From assembly GCF_000373585.1 (NCBI RefSeq), contig NZ_KB891853.1, forward strand, positions 98,812 through 162,811: a DNA stretch of 64,000 bases. Reading direction: 5' to 3'. The position numbers and the translations under genes were made by a program. The notes under the pieces were generated by a model. It was given only the letters and a program-made list of their open reading frames with translations, was not told the DNA's origin and ran no database searches. Every line of letters starts with the position of its first letter. Position 1 is the first letter of the stretch. The stretch is from Streptomyces sp. MspMP-M5. GTDB taxonomy: Bacteria > Actinomycetota > Actinomycetes > Streptomycetales > Streptomycetaceae. This document shows, one piece after another, positions 8,063-16,559 of this stretch.

Positions 8063-8908
8063 ATGCGCATCGAACTCGCCACCGAGCCGGGCGATCCCCA
8101 ACGCCCCAACGAGGACTACGTGTCGGTAGCCCTGCCGGCATCCGGGGAGGGCGGCGCCCTGGTCCTCCTGGACGGGGTGACCCCGCCGGAGGGGGACTTC
8201 GGCTGTGTCCATTCCGTGCCGTGGTTCACCGCGCGACTCGGGGGCACAATGCTCGAACTGTCGGTTTCACACCGCGATATGACGCTGACTGAGGCGCTCG
8301 CCGCCGCCGTCGCGAGAACGGCCGAAGCGCACCGCACCACCTGTGACCTTTCTCACCCCCGCACGCCGCAGGCGACGGTGGTCGCCGCCCGCTGGTCCCG
8401 GGAGACCGTGGAACACCTGGTGCTGTCCGATTCCGTACTGCTCCTGGAGAAGGCGGACGGCTCGGTGCATCCGGTACGGGACACCCGGCTCGACGACCTC
8501 CCGCCCGCGGTCCGCGCCCGCCGCGCGGCCGTCCGGACCCTGCCCCCCGGCTCGGCCGAACGCGCCGCCGCGGCCCGGGAGTACATCCGCGCGGTGGAGG
8601 CCCTACGGAACGCCGAGGGCGGCTTCTTCACCGCGGCCGCCGACCCCTCCGTCGCCTCCCGCGCACTCACCGGCACCACCCCACGCGCCACCGTCCGCTC
8701 ACTCACGGCACTGACCGACGGCGCCGGCCGCTGGGTGGACGTCTTCCACGCGGGCGACTGGGACGAGTGCGCCACCCTGGTCGCCAACTCCGGCCCCCAG
8801 TCACTCATCGACCGCGTACGACAACTGGAGGCCGCCGACCCGCAATGCACCACCCACCCCCGAGGCAAGCCCCGGGACGACGCGGCGGTGATCCACGTGG
8901 CGCCGTAA
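8063..8908 (+). CDS. PP2C-like serine/threonine protein phosphatase
   Basis: This is a 281-residue protein with a diverged PPM/PP2C layout. RPNEDYV (residues ~13-19) corresponds to the first metal-binding Asp motif and LLDGVTPPEGD (~35) to the DGxGG motif. LVLSDSVLLL matches the central GDSR-like strand, LTDGAGRWVD (~222) the SDG motif, and DDAAVIHV at the C-terminus the DNxT motif. The acidic metal ligands are therefore kept even though the glycine patterns differ, so catalysis is plausible. There is no transmembrane segment. The ATG follows shortly after a GC-rich leader with no strong ribosome-binding site. The gene stands alone, divergent from the conservon and convergent with marR; a functional link to the conservon is possible but unproven. 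Confidence 0.7.
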   Translation: MRIELATEPGDPQRPNEDYVSVALPASGEGGALVLLDGVTPPEGDFGCVHSVPWFTARLGGTMLELSVSHRDMTLTEALAAAVARTAEAHRTTCDLSHPRTPQATVVAARWSRETVEHLVLSDSVLLLEKADGSVHPVRDTRLDDLPPAVRARRAAVRTLPPGSAERAAAAREYIRAVEALRNAEGGFFTAAADPSVASRALTGTTPRATVRSLTALTDGAGRWVDVFHAGDWDECATLVANSGPQSLIDRVRQLEAADPQCTTHPRGKPRDDAAVIHVAP

Positions 8909-9072
8909 CACCACCGCACCGGCGACGGGTGAAGGTCCGGCGGGGCCGGCAACCGACGGGAGGCGTCGGGGCGGAGCACCATGTGACTGACGGAACGGCC
9001 CACCAACCGACAACAAGAGGTACCAACCACCGCCCAGCAGCCCGCAATCCGACGGAAGGGGCCGGGGGCGGA

Positions 9073-9119
9073 GGGGCTTGTTGCCGGACGTAAAGCGAAG
9101 CAGTCCGGCAACAAGCCCC
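9073..9119 (+). repeat. hairpin repeat copy 1 (invariant-loop family)
   Basis: A perfect 17-bp stem (arms 9073-9089 and 9103-9119) encloses the 13-nt loop GTAAAGCGAAGCA. The loop and the six loop-proximal pairs (CCGGAC/GTCCGG) are identical to two other hairpins in this window at 32720-32776 and 32974-33022, while the outer stem is different but still perfectly paired. This copy sits between the convergent PP2C-like and MarR genes, where it could also act as a bidirectional terminator. Confidence 0.8.
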
Positions 9120-9148
9120 GGAGCCCCCGGCCCCGCCACCACAGACGA

Positions 9149-9211
9149 CCGGGGCCCGGAGGCCAAGCACCGGGGCCCGGAGGCCAAGCACGGGGGCCAG
9201 GAGGCCAGGGG
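9149..9211. repeat. 21-bp tandem repeat, three units
   Basis: Two perfect units (9149-9169 and 9170-9190) and a degenerate third follow hairpin copy 1; each begins CCGGGGCCCGGAGGCC. Together with the hairpin they account for most of the 359-base gap between the phosphatase and marR, in which I see no gene. Confidence 0.75.
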
Positions 9212-9267
9212 CCGGGGGCTCGCACCCGGGCGCCCGGCGCCCGCCGGGGCACGGGTCCAGGAGGGGG

Positions 9268-9759
9268 TTACCCCTCCTCCCCCTCCTGCTCCGCATTCAG
9301 CCGATGCAGCAACCGCGCCAGCTCCGCGACCTCGGCCCGCTCCCAGGAGGCGAGCCGACGGGCGTAGCGGGCGCGGCGCGCCGTACGGACGCGGTTGAAG
9401 CGCCCCCGCCCCTCGTCGGTGATCCGCACCAGCACCGCCCGGCCGTCGGCCGGATCCGGCGCCCGGGCGACCAGCCCGAGCCGCTCCAGCGCGTGCAGTT
9501 GGCGGCTTATCGTCGCCTTGCCGACGCCGAAGTACGCCGCGAGGTCGGTGGCGCGCTGGGAGCCGGCGTCGGCGAGCCGCACCAGCAGCCCGTAGGCGGC
9601 CGGTTCGAGGTCGGGGTGGACCTCGCGGGCGAGTTCGCCGGAGGAGGCGCGGGCGCGGCGCAGGAATACCGCCAATTCCCGTTCCAGGGACAGGAATGCG
9701 GGGTCCACACCCATCGGCTCGCCATCCGAGGTGGTACCGCCGGCTCCGGTGTCGTGCAC
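9268..9759 (-). CDS. MarR family transcriptional regulator
   Basis: This is a 163-residue winged-helix regulator. The HTH segment RATDLAAYFGVGKATISRQLHALERLGLVARAPDPADGRAVLVRIT (residues ~69-114) carries the MarR recognition helix and wing, with the DPADGR motif typical of the family. I chose GTG 9759 because GGAAGGG sits seven bases upstream; the internal ATG at 9714 lacks a comparable site, and the long upstream extension is unlike the family. The gene is divergent from the lysozyme gene and could control it, but MarR proteins more often regulate transporters or oxidative-stress genes, so the target is unknown. Confidence 0.88.
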   Translation of the reverse strand: MHDTGAGGTTSDGEPMGVDPAFLSLERELAVFLRRARASSGELAREVHPDLEPAAYGLLVRLADAGSQRATDLAAYFGVGKATISRQLHALERLGLVARAPDPADGRAVLVRITDEGRGRFNRVRTARRARYARRLASWERAEVAELARLLHRLNAEQEGEEG

Positions 9760-10064
9760 GTCAGCGCCCTTCCCGCGTTGTCCGCATGTCCAGCAATTCC
9801 CCCCGCCGTGTTCGCCCCACGTTTCCGTCCGGCTGAAATTTTCTTTCCCGTCCGTGCGGAACCGCAGTTGGGACAGTATTTCGCAGGATGAGACCAACGG
9901 CAGCCCGCGCCCCCCTTTTGCCACGGGGGTCTACGCGCGTACCGTCATTTATGGCATGACCACACCAAACGTGTGGGCGCCAGTACGCCCGTACCTCCCC
10001 CCTCAAGGTCACTTCTCCGCGAAGTCACCGCACCGAGATCCACCGAGATCCACGGAGGCAGTAC
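9760..10064. promoter_or_regulatory. divergent marR/lysozyme intergenic region with a dyad
   Basis: This 305-base region separates the marR and lysozyme starts. It contains a perfect dyad, CCACAC, 5-base spacer, GTGTGG, at 9960-9976, in a relatively AT-richer stretch (gtcatttatggcatgacc). It is a candidate operator for the adjacent MarR protein or for control of the lysozyme gene. Confidence 0.4.
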
Positions 10065-10922
10065 ATGCCCGTGCTCAGATCCGGCTCCCCGCACCGTTCC
10101 CCGCGCTCCCGCGCACTCGTGGCCGGTGCCCTTCTCGCGACCGCAACCCTCGTCGGCCTGCCCGGTACGGCCGGTGCCGCGGCCCCCCACCGCGCGCCCG
10201 AGCCCACCCACCCCGAAAAGGACTGGGCCGGCTCCCAGATCGCCAGGCACGAGGGCAGGAAGGGCGGCCCGCTGCCGCCGCTGCCCTCGCTGACCGGGTC
10301 CGTCGAAGGCGTGGACGTCAGCAGCCACAACGGCAGCGTCGCCTGGTCGACGCTGTGGAACGGCGGCGTGAAGTTCGCCTACGTCAAGGCCACCGAGTCC
10401 ACCAGCTACACCAACCCGTCCTTCGCGCAGCAGTACAACGGCTCCTACCACGTCGGCATGATCCGTGGGGCCTACCACTTCGCCACGCCCGACACCTCCA
10501 GCGGCGCGGCCCAGGCCAACTACTTCGTGGACCACGGCGGCGGCTGGTCCAAGGACGGCAGGACGCTGCCCGGCGCGCTGGACATGGAGTACAACCCCTA
10601 CGGCTCGACGTGCTACGGGCTGAGCGCGTCCGGGCTGGTGAACTGGATGAAGGACTGGTTCGCCACCTACAAGGCGCGCACCGGCCGGGACGCCGTGATC
10701 TACACCTCCACCAGCTGGTGGAAGCAGTGCACCGGCAACTCCGGCGCGTTCGGCGCGATCAATCCGCTGTGGGTGCCGCGCTACGGCTCCTCGGTCGGCG
10801 AACTCCCGGGCGGCTGGGGCTTCCACACCATCTGGCAGTACACCTCGACCGGTGCGACGGTCGGCGACCACAACAGTTTCAACGGGGCCTACGACCGGCT
10901 CCAGGCGCTGGCCAACGGCTGA
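10065..10922 (+). CDS. secreted GH25 lysozyme (muramidase)
   Basis: This 285-residue protein is predicted to cleave the beta-1,4 bond between N-acetylmuramic acid and N-acetylglucosamine in peptidoglycan. An N-terminal signal peptide (basic start, ALVAGALLATATLVGLPGTAGAAA) directs export. The GH25 domain begins at VEGVDVSSHNGSV (residue ~81) and contains VKATES, IRGAYHFA and the catalytic DxE motif in ALDMEYN (~178). It ends with IWQYTSTGATVG and a predicted Asp/Asn strand. There is no cell-wall-binding repeat, so it is a single-domain enzyme like the Streptomyces cellosyl type. GGAGG lies upstream of the ATG. The gene is monocistronic and divergent from marR. Confidence 0.93.
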   Translation: MPVLRSGSPHRSPRSRALVAGALLATATLVGLPGTAGAAAPHRAPEPTHPEKDWAGSQIARHEGRKGGPLPPLPSLTGSVEGVDVSSHNGSVAWSTLWNGGVKFAYVKATESTSYTNPSFAQQYNGSYHVGMIRGAYHFATPDTSSGAAQANYFVDHGGGWSKDGRTLPGALDMEYNPYGSTCYGLSASGLVNWMKDWFATYKARTGRDAVIYTSTSWWKQCTGNSGAFGAINPLWVPRYGSSVGELPGGWGFHTIWQYTSTGATVGDHNSFNGAYDRLQALANG

Positions 10923-10935
10923 CCGCTGACCGGCG

Positions 10936-10964
10936 GGCCGGCCCGGGAGACTCCCGGGCCGGCC
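10936..10964. terminator. bidirectional terminator between lysozyme and lon
   Basis: A perfect 14-bp inverted repeat (arms 10936-10949 and 10951-10964, one central base) lies between two convergent genes. It can form a very stable hairpin on either transcript. Confidence 0.7.
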
Positions 10965-10983
10965 TCCGCGGTCCGCGCCCCGT

Positions 10984-13422
10984 CTACGCCGCCACCGGGA
11001 ACTCGGGCCGCTGCCCGTTCGCGGCCGGGGTCAGGGCCAGTTCCAGCACCTGCCGGACGTCCGCCACCGGGTGCACCTGAAGCGCTTCGAGGACCTCGGC
11101 CGGGACGTCGTCCAGGTCCGGTTCGTTGCGCTTGGGGATGATCACGGTGGTGATGCCGGCCCGGTGCGCGGCCAGCAGCTTCTGCTTGACGCCGCCGATC
11201 GGCAGCACCCGGCCGGTGAGCGAGACCTCACCGGTCATCGCGACGTCCGGGCGGACCTGGCGGCCCGACAGCAGCGAGGCCAGCGCGGTGGTCATCGTGA
11301 TGCCGGCGCTGGGGCCGTCCTTGGGGATGGCGCCGGCCGGGATGTGCAGATGGACGCCGCGCTCCTTCAGATCGCCCACCGGTAGCTCCAGTTCGGCGCC
11401 GTGCGAGCGCAGGAAGGAGAGCGCGATGTGCGCCGACTCCTTCATCACGTCGCCCAGCTGGCCGGTCAGCTGCAGCCCGGAGGCGCCGGTCTCGGGGTCG
11501 GCCAGCGACGCCTCGATGTAGAGCACGTCGCCGCCGGCGCCGGTGACCGCGAGGCCGGTGACGACGCCGGGCACCGCGGTCCGCCGCTCGGCCGGGTCCT
11601 GGGCCGACTCCGGGGTGTGGTGCGGGCGCCCGATGAGCGGGCGCAGCGCGTCCGCGCCGACGGTGAACGGCAGCTCCTGCTCGCCCAGTTCGTGCCGGGC
11701 GGCCACCTTGCGCAGCAGCCTGGCGATCGAGCGCTCCAGATTCCGTACGCCCGCCTCGCGGGTGTACTCGCCGGCCAGCCTGCGCAGCGCGTCGTCGGCC
11801 ACGGTCACCTCGCCGGGCGCCAGGCCGGCCCGCTCCAGCTGGCGCGGCACCAGGTGGTCCCGGGCGATGACGACCTTCTCGTCCTCGGTGTAGCCGTCCA
11901 GCCGGACCAGTTCCATCCGGTCCAGCAGCGGCTCCGGGATGGCCTCCAGGACGTTGGCGGTGGCCAGGAACACCACGTCGGAGAGGTCCAGTTCGACCTC
12001 CAGGTAGTGGTCCCGGAAGGTGTGGTTCTGCGCCGGGTCCAGCACCTCCAGGAGGGCGGCGGCCGGGTCGCCCCGGTAGTCGGAGCCCACCTTGTCGATC
12101 TCGTCGAGGAGCACGACCGGGTTCATCGAACCGGCCTCCTTGACGGCCCGCACGATCCGGCCGGGGAGCGCTCCGACGTAGGTGCGCCGGTGGCCGCGGA
12201 TCTCCGCCTCGTCCCGGACGCCGCCGAGCGCGACCCGGACGAACTTCCGCCCCATGGCCCGCGCCACGGACTCCCCCAGCGACGTCTTGCCGACGCCCGG
12301 CGGCCCGACGAGCGCCAGCACGGCGCCTCCGCGGCGCCCGCCGACCAGTCCCAGCCCGCGCTCCGACCGCCGCTTGCGCACGGCCAGGTACTCGGTGATC
12401 CGCTCCTTGACGTCCGCCAGGCCCGCGTGGTCGGCGTCCAGGACCTCCTTGGCGCCGGCGATGTCGTAGGCGTCCTCGGTGCGTTCGTTCCAGGGGAGTT
12501 CCAGGACGGTGTCGAGCCAGGTGCGGATCCAGCTCCCCTCGGGGCTCTGGTCGCTGGCCCGCTCCAGCTTGTCGACCTCCTTCAGGGCCGCCTCGCGGAC
12601 CTTCTCCGGCAGGTCGGCGGCCTCCACGCGGGCGCGGTAGTCGTCGGGCTCGTCGGCCGGGTCCGTGGACTTCTCGCCGTTCAGCTCGCGCAGCTCCTTG
12701 CGGACGGCCTCCAGCTGGCGGCGCAGCAGGAACTCCCGCTGCTGCTTCTCGACGCCCTCCTGGACGTCCTTGGCGATGGACTCGGCGACGTCCTGCTCGG
12801 CGAGGTGGGAGCGGAGCACCTCGGTGGCGTACTTCAGCCGGGCGACCGGGTCGGTGGTCTCCAGCAGCTGGAGCTTCTGCTCGCTCGTCAGGAACGGCAG
12901 GTACCCGGCGTTGTCGGCGAGCGTGGGGACGTCGTCGATGCCGGTGACGCGGTCCACGACCTGCCAGGCGCCGCGCTTGCGCAGCCAGCTGGTGGCCAGC
13001 GCCTTGTATTCCGTGACGAGTTCGGCGACGGCTCCGGGGAGCGGGTCGGGGGCCTGCTCCTCGACGGTGGTCCCCTCCACCCAGAGGGCGGCGCCCGGGC
13101 CGGTGGTGCCGGCGCCGATCCGGACCCGGCCCAGGCCCCGGATGAGGGCTCCCGGGTCGCCGTCGGACAGCCGTCCGACCTGCTCGATCCGCCCGAGCGT
13201 GCCGATCGCCGCGTACGTCCCGTCGATCCGCGGGACCAGCAGCACGCGGGGCTTGCCGCCTGGCGGGGCGGCGGCCTGGGCGGCCTCCACCGCGGCACGC
13301 ACCTCGGCGTCGGACAGATCCAGGGGCACCACCATGCCGGGCAGGACGACCTCGTCGTCGAGGGGCAGCACGGGCAGGGTGAGCGGTGTGGACTCCGTCG
13401 ACCGAGCAGACTCAGCAGTCAT
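10984..13422 (-). CDS. lon: ATP-dependent Lon protease
   Basis: This 812-residue cytoplasmic AAA+ protease degrades misfolded and regulatory proteins. The order is: N-terminal substrate-binding domain ([21 protein letters not shown]); a coiled-coil linker ([14 protein letters not shown] region); Walker [10 protein letters not shown]; Walker [17 protein letters not shown]; and a C-terminal protease domain with catalytic Ser in [10 protein letters not shown] and Lys in [15 protein letters not shown] placed the start at ATG 13422, which has AAGGGGAG upstream, rather than at the ATG seven codons earlier. A HAIR-like operator and a ClgR-like site lie upstream, indicating heat-shock and protein-damage control. 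Length and motifs are normal. Confidence 0.97.
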   Translation of the reverse strand: MTAESARSTESTPLTLPVLPLDDEVVLPGMVVPLDLSDAEVRAAVEAAQAAAPPGGKPRVLLVPRIDGTYAAIGTLGRIEQVGRLSDGDPGALIRGLGRVRIGAGTTGPGAALWVEGTTVEEQAPDPLPGAVAELVTEYKALATSWLRKRGAWQVVDRVTGIDDVPTLADNAGYLPFLTSEQKLQLLETTDPVARLKYATEVLRSHLAEQDVAESIAKDVQEGVEKQQREFLLRRQLEAVRKELRELNGEKSTDPADEPDDYRARVEAADLPEKVREAALKEVDKLERASDQSPEGSWIRTWLDTVLELPWNERTEDAYDIAGAKEVLDADHAGLADVKERITEYLAVRKRRSERGLGLVGGRRGGAVLALVGPPGVGKTSLGESVARAMGRKFVRVALGGVRDEAEIRGHRRTYVGALPGRIVRAVKEAGSMNPVVLLDEIDKVGSDYRGDPAAALLEVLDPAQNHTFRDHYLEVELDLSDVVFLATANVLEAIPEPLLDRMELVRLDGYTEDEKVVIARDHLVPRQLERAGLAPGEVTVADDALRRLAGEYTREAGVRNLERSIARLLRKVAARHELGEQELPFTVGADALRPLIGRPHHTPESAQDPAERRTAVPGVVTGLAVTGAGGDVLYIEASLADPETGASGLQLTGQLGDVMKESAHIALSFLRSHGAELELPVGDLKERGVHLHIPAGAIPKDGPSAGITMTTALASLLSGRQVRPDVAMTGEVSLTGRVLPIGGVKQKLLAAHRAGITTVIIPKRNEPDLDDVPAEVLEALQVHPVADVRQVLELALTPAANGQRPEFPVAA

Positions 13423-13443
13423 GATCTCCCCTTCGGCAAGCAA

Positions 13444-13464
13444 GTTGAGCTTTACCCACTCAAT
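13444..13464 (-). promoter_or_regulatory. HAIR element (HspR operator) upstream of lon
   Basis: On the lon strand the sequence reads TTGAGT, seven bases, GCTCAA, one mismatch from the HAIR consensus CTTGAGT-N7-ACTCAAG. It lies about 22 bases before the lon start. The lon gene is a known member of the HspR/HAIR regulon in streptomycetes, so repression by HspR with DnaK is expected. Confidence 0.8.
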
Positions 13465-13497
13465 GCTGAACGCCCCGCGGTTGTTCCCCGAGACGTG

Positions 13498-13512
13498 TTC
13501 GCTGTGAGCGAT
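13498..13512 (-). promoter_or_regulatory. candidate ClgR binding site upstream of lon
   Basis: The sequence TTCGCTGTGAGCGAT contains the CGC-N5-GCG core of actinobacterial ClgR operators with one internal mismatch. ClgR activates clp and lon genes in Streptomyces. It lies 35 bases upstream of the HAIR element, a sensible activator position. Confidence 0.55.
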
Positions 13513-13636
13513 CAGGCGCGGGCAACTCGGTTACGGGGCAAGGCGCGTGGGGCGCAGGGGTCGGTCGTAGGCATGCGGCCCCGGCCGGAAGGGAGACCGC
13601 GGAAGGGGGTGAAGAAGGGAGAAGGGCGGGCCGGGG

Positions 13637-14518
13637 CTACCAGTGGCCGGGGCGGCGCAGGCCGCGCGGCAGCCGGGTAGCCGCGTCGCCCCGGGCGGCG
13701 TTCACCTGGGCCTGCGTCAGGAAGATGCTGCCGGTGAGGTCGGCGCCGCGCAGATCGGCGTCCCGGAGGTCGGCGCCGATCATGTCCGCGGACCGCAGGT
13801 CGGCGCCCCGGAGATCGGCGGCGATGAGATACGCCCCGCGCAGGTTCGCACCCCTGAGGTCGGCGTCCTTGAGCCGCGCCCCCATGAGGTCCGCGCCGCG
13901 CCGCTCCTTCTTCCGGCCCGGGACCTTCGCCCGGACCAGCTCGCTGACCCGCAGCAGCAGGACGTTGACCGCGCCGCGGTGGGCGGCGACGTCCAGTGCG
14001 GCCAGTTCCTCGGCGGTGCCCAGGGTCAGCCGCTCGGTCTTCTCCAGGAGGGCGCGCAGCTCGTCGCGGACCGGGCGGGCAGCAGACAGCGCGACCGCCT
14101 CGGTCAGGTACCAGAGCAGTTCGTGGAGCTGCCGCATCACGGCGAACGCGTCGAACATCGGCCGGGCGGTCTCCGGCGCGGTCCGCCAGTCCTTGCCCTC
14201 GAAGGTGACCTGGGAGATCTTCTGCCCGGCACCGAAGCACTCGAAGACCGTGCAGCCGGAGAAGCCGCGCTGCCGCAGGTCCCGGTGGACGCCGCAACGG
14301 AAGTCGGCCTGGAGGTTCGGGCAGGGCCGCCCGGCCTCCTTGTCCAGGGCGAAGTCGGCCGACCGCGCGAACGGCAGCGCCACACAGCACAGGCCGAAGC
14401 AGTTCCCGCAGTCGGAGAGCAGCGGGAGCCGGGCGGCGTCCGGGCCGTCCGGGCCGTCCGGGCTCTGCGGCGGGGCGGAGGGACGGTCCCCGGCGGGGCG
14501 GCGGCGCTCGTGCGGCAC
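13637..14518 (-). CDS. pentapeptide repeat protein with N-terminal cysteine cluster
   Basis: This 293-residue protein has two distinct parts. Residues ~33-100 contain CGNCFGLCCVAL, CPNL, CGVH and CTVFECFGAGQ, a cysteine-rich arrangement suggesting a bound metal or Fe-S cluster. After a helical middle, residues ~210-275 form pentapeptide repeats (GADLMGARLKDADLRGANL and so on), which fold as a right-handed beta-helix. I chose GTG 14518, preceded by a GAGAAGAA sequence, because the extension to 14596 looks unrelated to the family. It is followed by lon on the same strand but separated by the lon regulatory region. Function unknown; the repeat domain may mimic DNA or act as a protein-binding scaffold. 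Confidence 0.8.
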   Translation of the reverse strand: MPHERRRPAGDRPSAPPQSPDGPDGPDAARLPLLSDCGNCFGLCCVALPFARSADFALDKEAGRPCPNLQADFRCGVHRDLRQRGFSGCTVFECFGAGQKISQVTFEGKDWRTAPETARPMFDAFAVMRQLHELLWYLTEAVALSAARPVRDELRALLEKTERLTLGTAEELAALDVAAHRGAVNVLLLRVSELVRAKVPGRKKERRGADLMGARLKDADLRGANLRGAYLIAADLRGADLRSADMIGADLRDADLRGADLTGSIFLTQAQVNAARGDAATRLPRGLRRPGHW

Positions 14519-14671
14519 GGTTCTTCTCTGCTCCTGCGACCGGCGGGCCCCTTCGTCACGGCACCCGCGAAGACCTCCATTCTCCGCGACCGGCACCCGG
14601 CACCTCGCCCGGGCGGCCCGCGGACGCGACGCGGGGCGCCGACCCGGGCAGGCCGTACCGTGCCCCGGCCC

Positions 14672-15544
14672 CTACGGCACCCGCGCCGCCCGCAGTGCCG
14701 GATGCCCCAGGTCGCCCGGCAGGGGCGCGGGGCCGGTGCGCTGCCGCCGCCAGTGGTGGAGCAGCGGCCAGGCGGCGACGCCCAGGACGAACGAGAGCAG
14801 ATGGCCCCAGTCGGTCACCGGGTCCACGTAGGCGAGCAGGCCGCTCAGCGCCTGGTAGCCGCCGACGGCCAGCAGCGGCCAGCGCGCCCAGGCGGGCAGC
14901 AGTCCGGCGAGCGCCCCGAGGCAGGTCATCACGCCGAAGCTGATGCCGTAGTCGAGGCGGTGCAGCGAGCTGTCCGGCAGGCCCCCGGCGGCGACCGAGA
15001 AGGCGATCGGCACCTCGGTGGCGAGGGTGGCCAGCACGTGCCCGCCGAAGAAGACCGCCGCGGTGCGCACCCCGCCGATCCGCCGCTCCAGCGCGGTCAG
15101 CACGAAGAGGAAGGCCGCGGCATAGCCCGAGGCGAGTCCGCCGGCGCTCCACAGGGCGCTGGCGACCAGCACCAGCAGTGGTGCCTGGGTGAGGTGCACC
15201 ACGTCCGTACTGGAGCCCTGGAGCAGCGCGGACACCACGGAGGGGTCGCCGTGCTCCGCGTAGAGCGAGGTGCCCACGAGCAGCAGCGCGTAGCAGAAGG
15301 TGAAGGGGGTGCCGGTGGGGGTGGGGAGCAGCCGGCGGAGGCGCGGGCCCGTCCAGCGGCGGCCGGACTTTGCGGCCGATGCGGGCGGGTCGACCGGAGT
15401 GGCCGGTGCGGCCGGTGCAACCGGGGCTTCGGCCGCGGCCGCGCCCCCGCGCTGCCGGGGCACGCCGGGCAGGAGCACCGGAGCGCCCTCGCCCACCCCC
15501 TCCGAGGCCGGCGCGCCGCCGGCCGCCTCCACCGCACTCGCCAT
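14672..15544 (-). CDS. rhomboid-like integral membrane protein
   Basis: This 290-residue protein has an Ala/Pro-rich cytoplasmic N-terminus (~70 residues) and then six predicted membrane helices. FCYALLLVGTSLYAEHGD is the first. SLHRLDYGISFGVMTCLGALAG holds a GxSx-like serine, and DPVTDWGHLLSFVLGVAAW holds a histidine in a late helix, together resembling a rhomboid Ser-His pair. Classical rhomboids have GxSG, so activity is uncertain and it may be a pseudoprotease. The ATG at 15544 has GGAAGGGA upstream, favouring it over the first ATG at 15598. It is divergent from the spermidine-synthase-like gene. Confidence 0.7.
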   Translation of the reverse strand: MASAVEAAGGAPASEGVGEGAPVLLPGVPRQRGGAAAAEAPVAPAAPATPVDPPASAAKSGRRWTGPRLRRLLPTPTGTPFTFCYALLLVGTSLYAEHGDPSVVSALLQGSSTDVVHLTQAPLLVLVASALWSAGGLASGYAAAFLFVLTALERRIGGVRTAAVFFGGHVLATLATEVPIAFSVAAGGLPDSSLHRLDYGISFGVMTCLGALAGLLPAWARWPLLAVGGYQALSGLLAYVDPVTDWGHLLSFVLGVAAWPLLHHWRRQRTGPAPLPGDLGHPALRAARVP

Positions 15545-15714
15545 CGCCGGTCCCTTCCGCCACCCGCGCACTGTCCGCGGCCCACTCTGCACGGCCAACC
15601 CATGAGTCAGCTGTGTGAGTGATATCCCTCACAGCCCTCAACCTCCGCGTGATGCCCCGCGTCCGGCGTGGCGGCCGTTGGACCGGGCCGCCCGGCGTTG
15701 GCCAAGATGGCCGC

Positions 15715-16476
15715 ATGGCTCCCGTTCACCCCTGGCTTCCGACCGCCGGCGACGAGCCGGCCGTACGCACCCTCGACCGCCGCGAGGGCCCCTACGGAGA
15801 GGTGGTGCTGCGGCAGCGGAACCCGGCCGCCGACGCCCCCAACTCCCTTACGGGACACGGGGGAAGCGGCCCGGTGTACGAGATCATCGCCAACGGCTGC
15901 TTTCTCATGGACACCTCCGACGGCCGCTCCGAACGACTGCTGGTGGACGCCGCGCTGGCCACCCTGCCGCCGGACCGCGAGGCCCCCTCCGTACTGATCG
16001 GCGGACTGGGCGTGGGCTTCTCGCTGGCCCGGGCCGCCGCCCAGCCGCGCTGGGGCCGGATCACCGTCGTGGAGCGGGAGTCGGCGGTGATCGACTGGCA
16101 CCGTTCCGGCCCGCTGGCGGCGGTCTCCGGGGCCGCGCTGGCCGATCCGCGCACCGAGATCCGGCACGCCGACCTGGTCGCGCACCTGCGCCCGGACGGC
16201 GGCCAACTCACCTACGACGCCCTGTGCCTGGACATCGACAACGGCCCCGACTGGACCGTCACCGAGGACAACGACAACCTCTACTCCCCCGCCGGACTGG
16301 CCGCCTGCCGGGACCGCCTGACCCCCGGCGGAGTGCTCGCCGTGTGGTCGGCCCAGCCGTCGCCGGAGTTCGAACGGGCGCTGGAAAATGCCGGTTTCGA
16401 GGGCGTACGGACCGAAGAGATCCCTGTTGCCCGAGGAGTCCCGGACGTCGTCCACCTGGCGCTCCGGTCCGCGTAG
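15715..16476 (+). CDS. spermidine synthase-like methyltransferase-fold protein
   Basis: This 253-residue protein has a Rossmann-like SAM-dependent transferase core of the spermidine synthase superfamily. VLIGGLGVGFSLARAAAQP (residues ~100-118) is the glycine-rich cofactor loop, ITVVERESAVIDWHR supplies the acidic ribose-binding residue, and YDALCLDIDNGPDW corresponds to the catalytic-Asp strand. In streptomycetes many such short proteins are not proven polyamine synthases. I used ATG 15715 because the upstream in-frame codons do not resemble the family. It is monocistronic, between the rhomboid-like gene and a two-component system. Confidence 0.75.
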   Translation: MAPVHPWLPTAGDEPAVRTLDRREGPYGEVVLRQRNPAADAPNSLTGHGGSGPVYEIIANGCFLMDTSDGRSERLLVDAALATLPPDREAPSVLIGGLGVGFSLARAAAQPRWGRITVVERESAVIDWHRSGPLAAVSGAALADPRTEIRHADLVAHLRPDGGQLTYDALCLDIDNGPDWTVTEDNDNLYSPAGLAACRDRLTPGGVLAVWSAQPSPEFERALENAGFEGVRTEEIPVARGVPDVVHLALRSA

Positions 16477-16559
16477 GGCGCGTAGCCGACTGTCACATCA
16501 TGCCCTTACGCTGCTGCCCAGCAAGACGCGACCACGCAGGGCACATGCAGGGGCGGGCG

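Noticed and set aside
5134..8109. A 991-codon minus-strand frame overlapping cvnA
   Set aside because: Its translation is Arg/Gly/Ala low complexity; the cvnA frame carries all recognisable kinase motifs.
8353..9252. Minus-strand frame with repeated WPPGPGA-type heptads
   Set aside because: The heptads come from the 21-bp DNA tandem repeat, and the rest is antisense to the PP2C-like gene.
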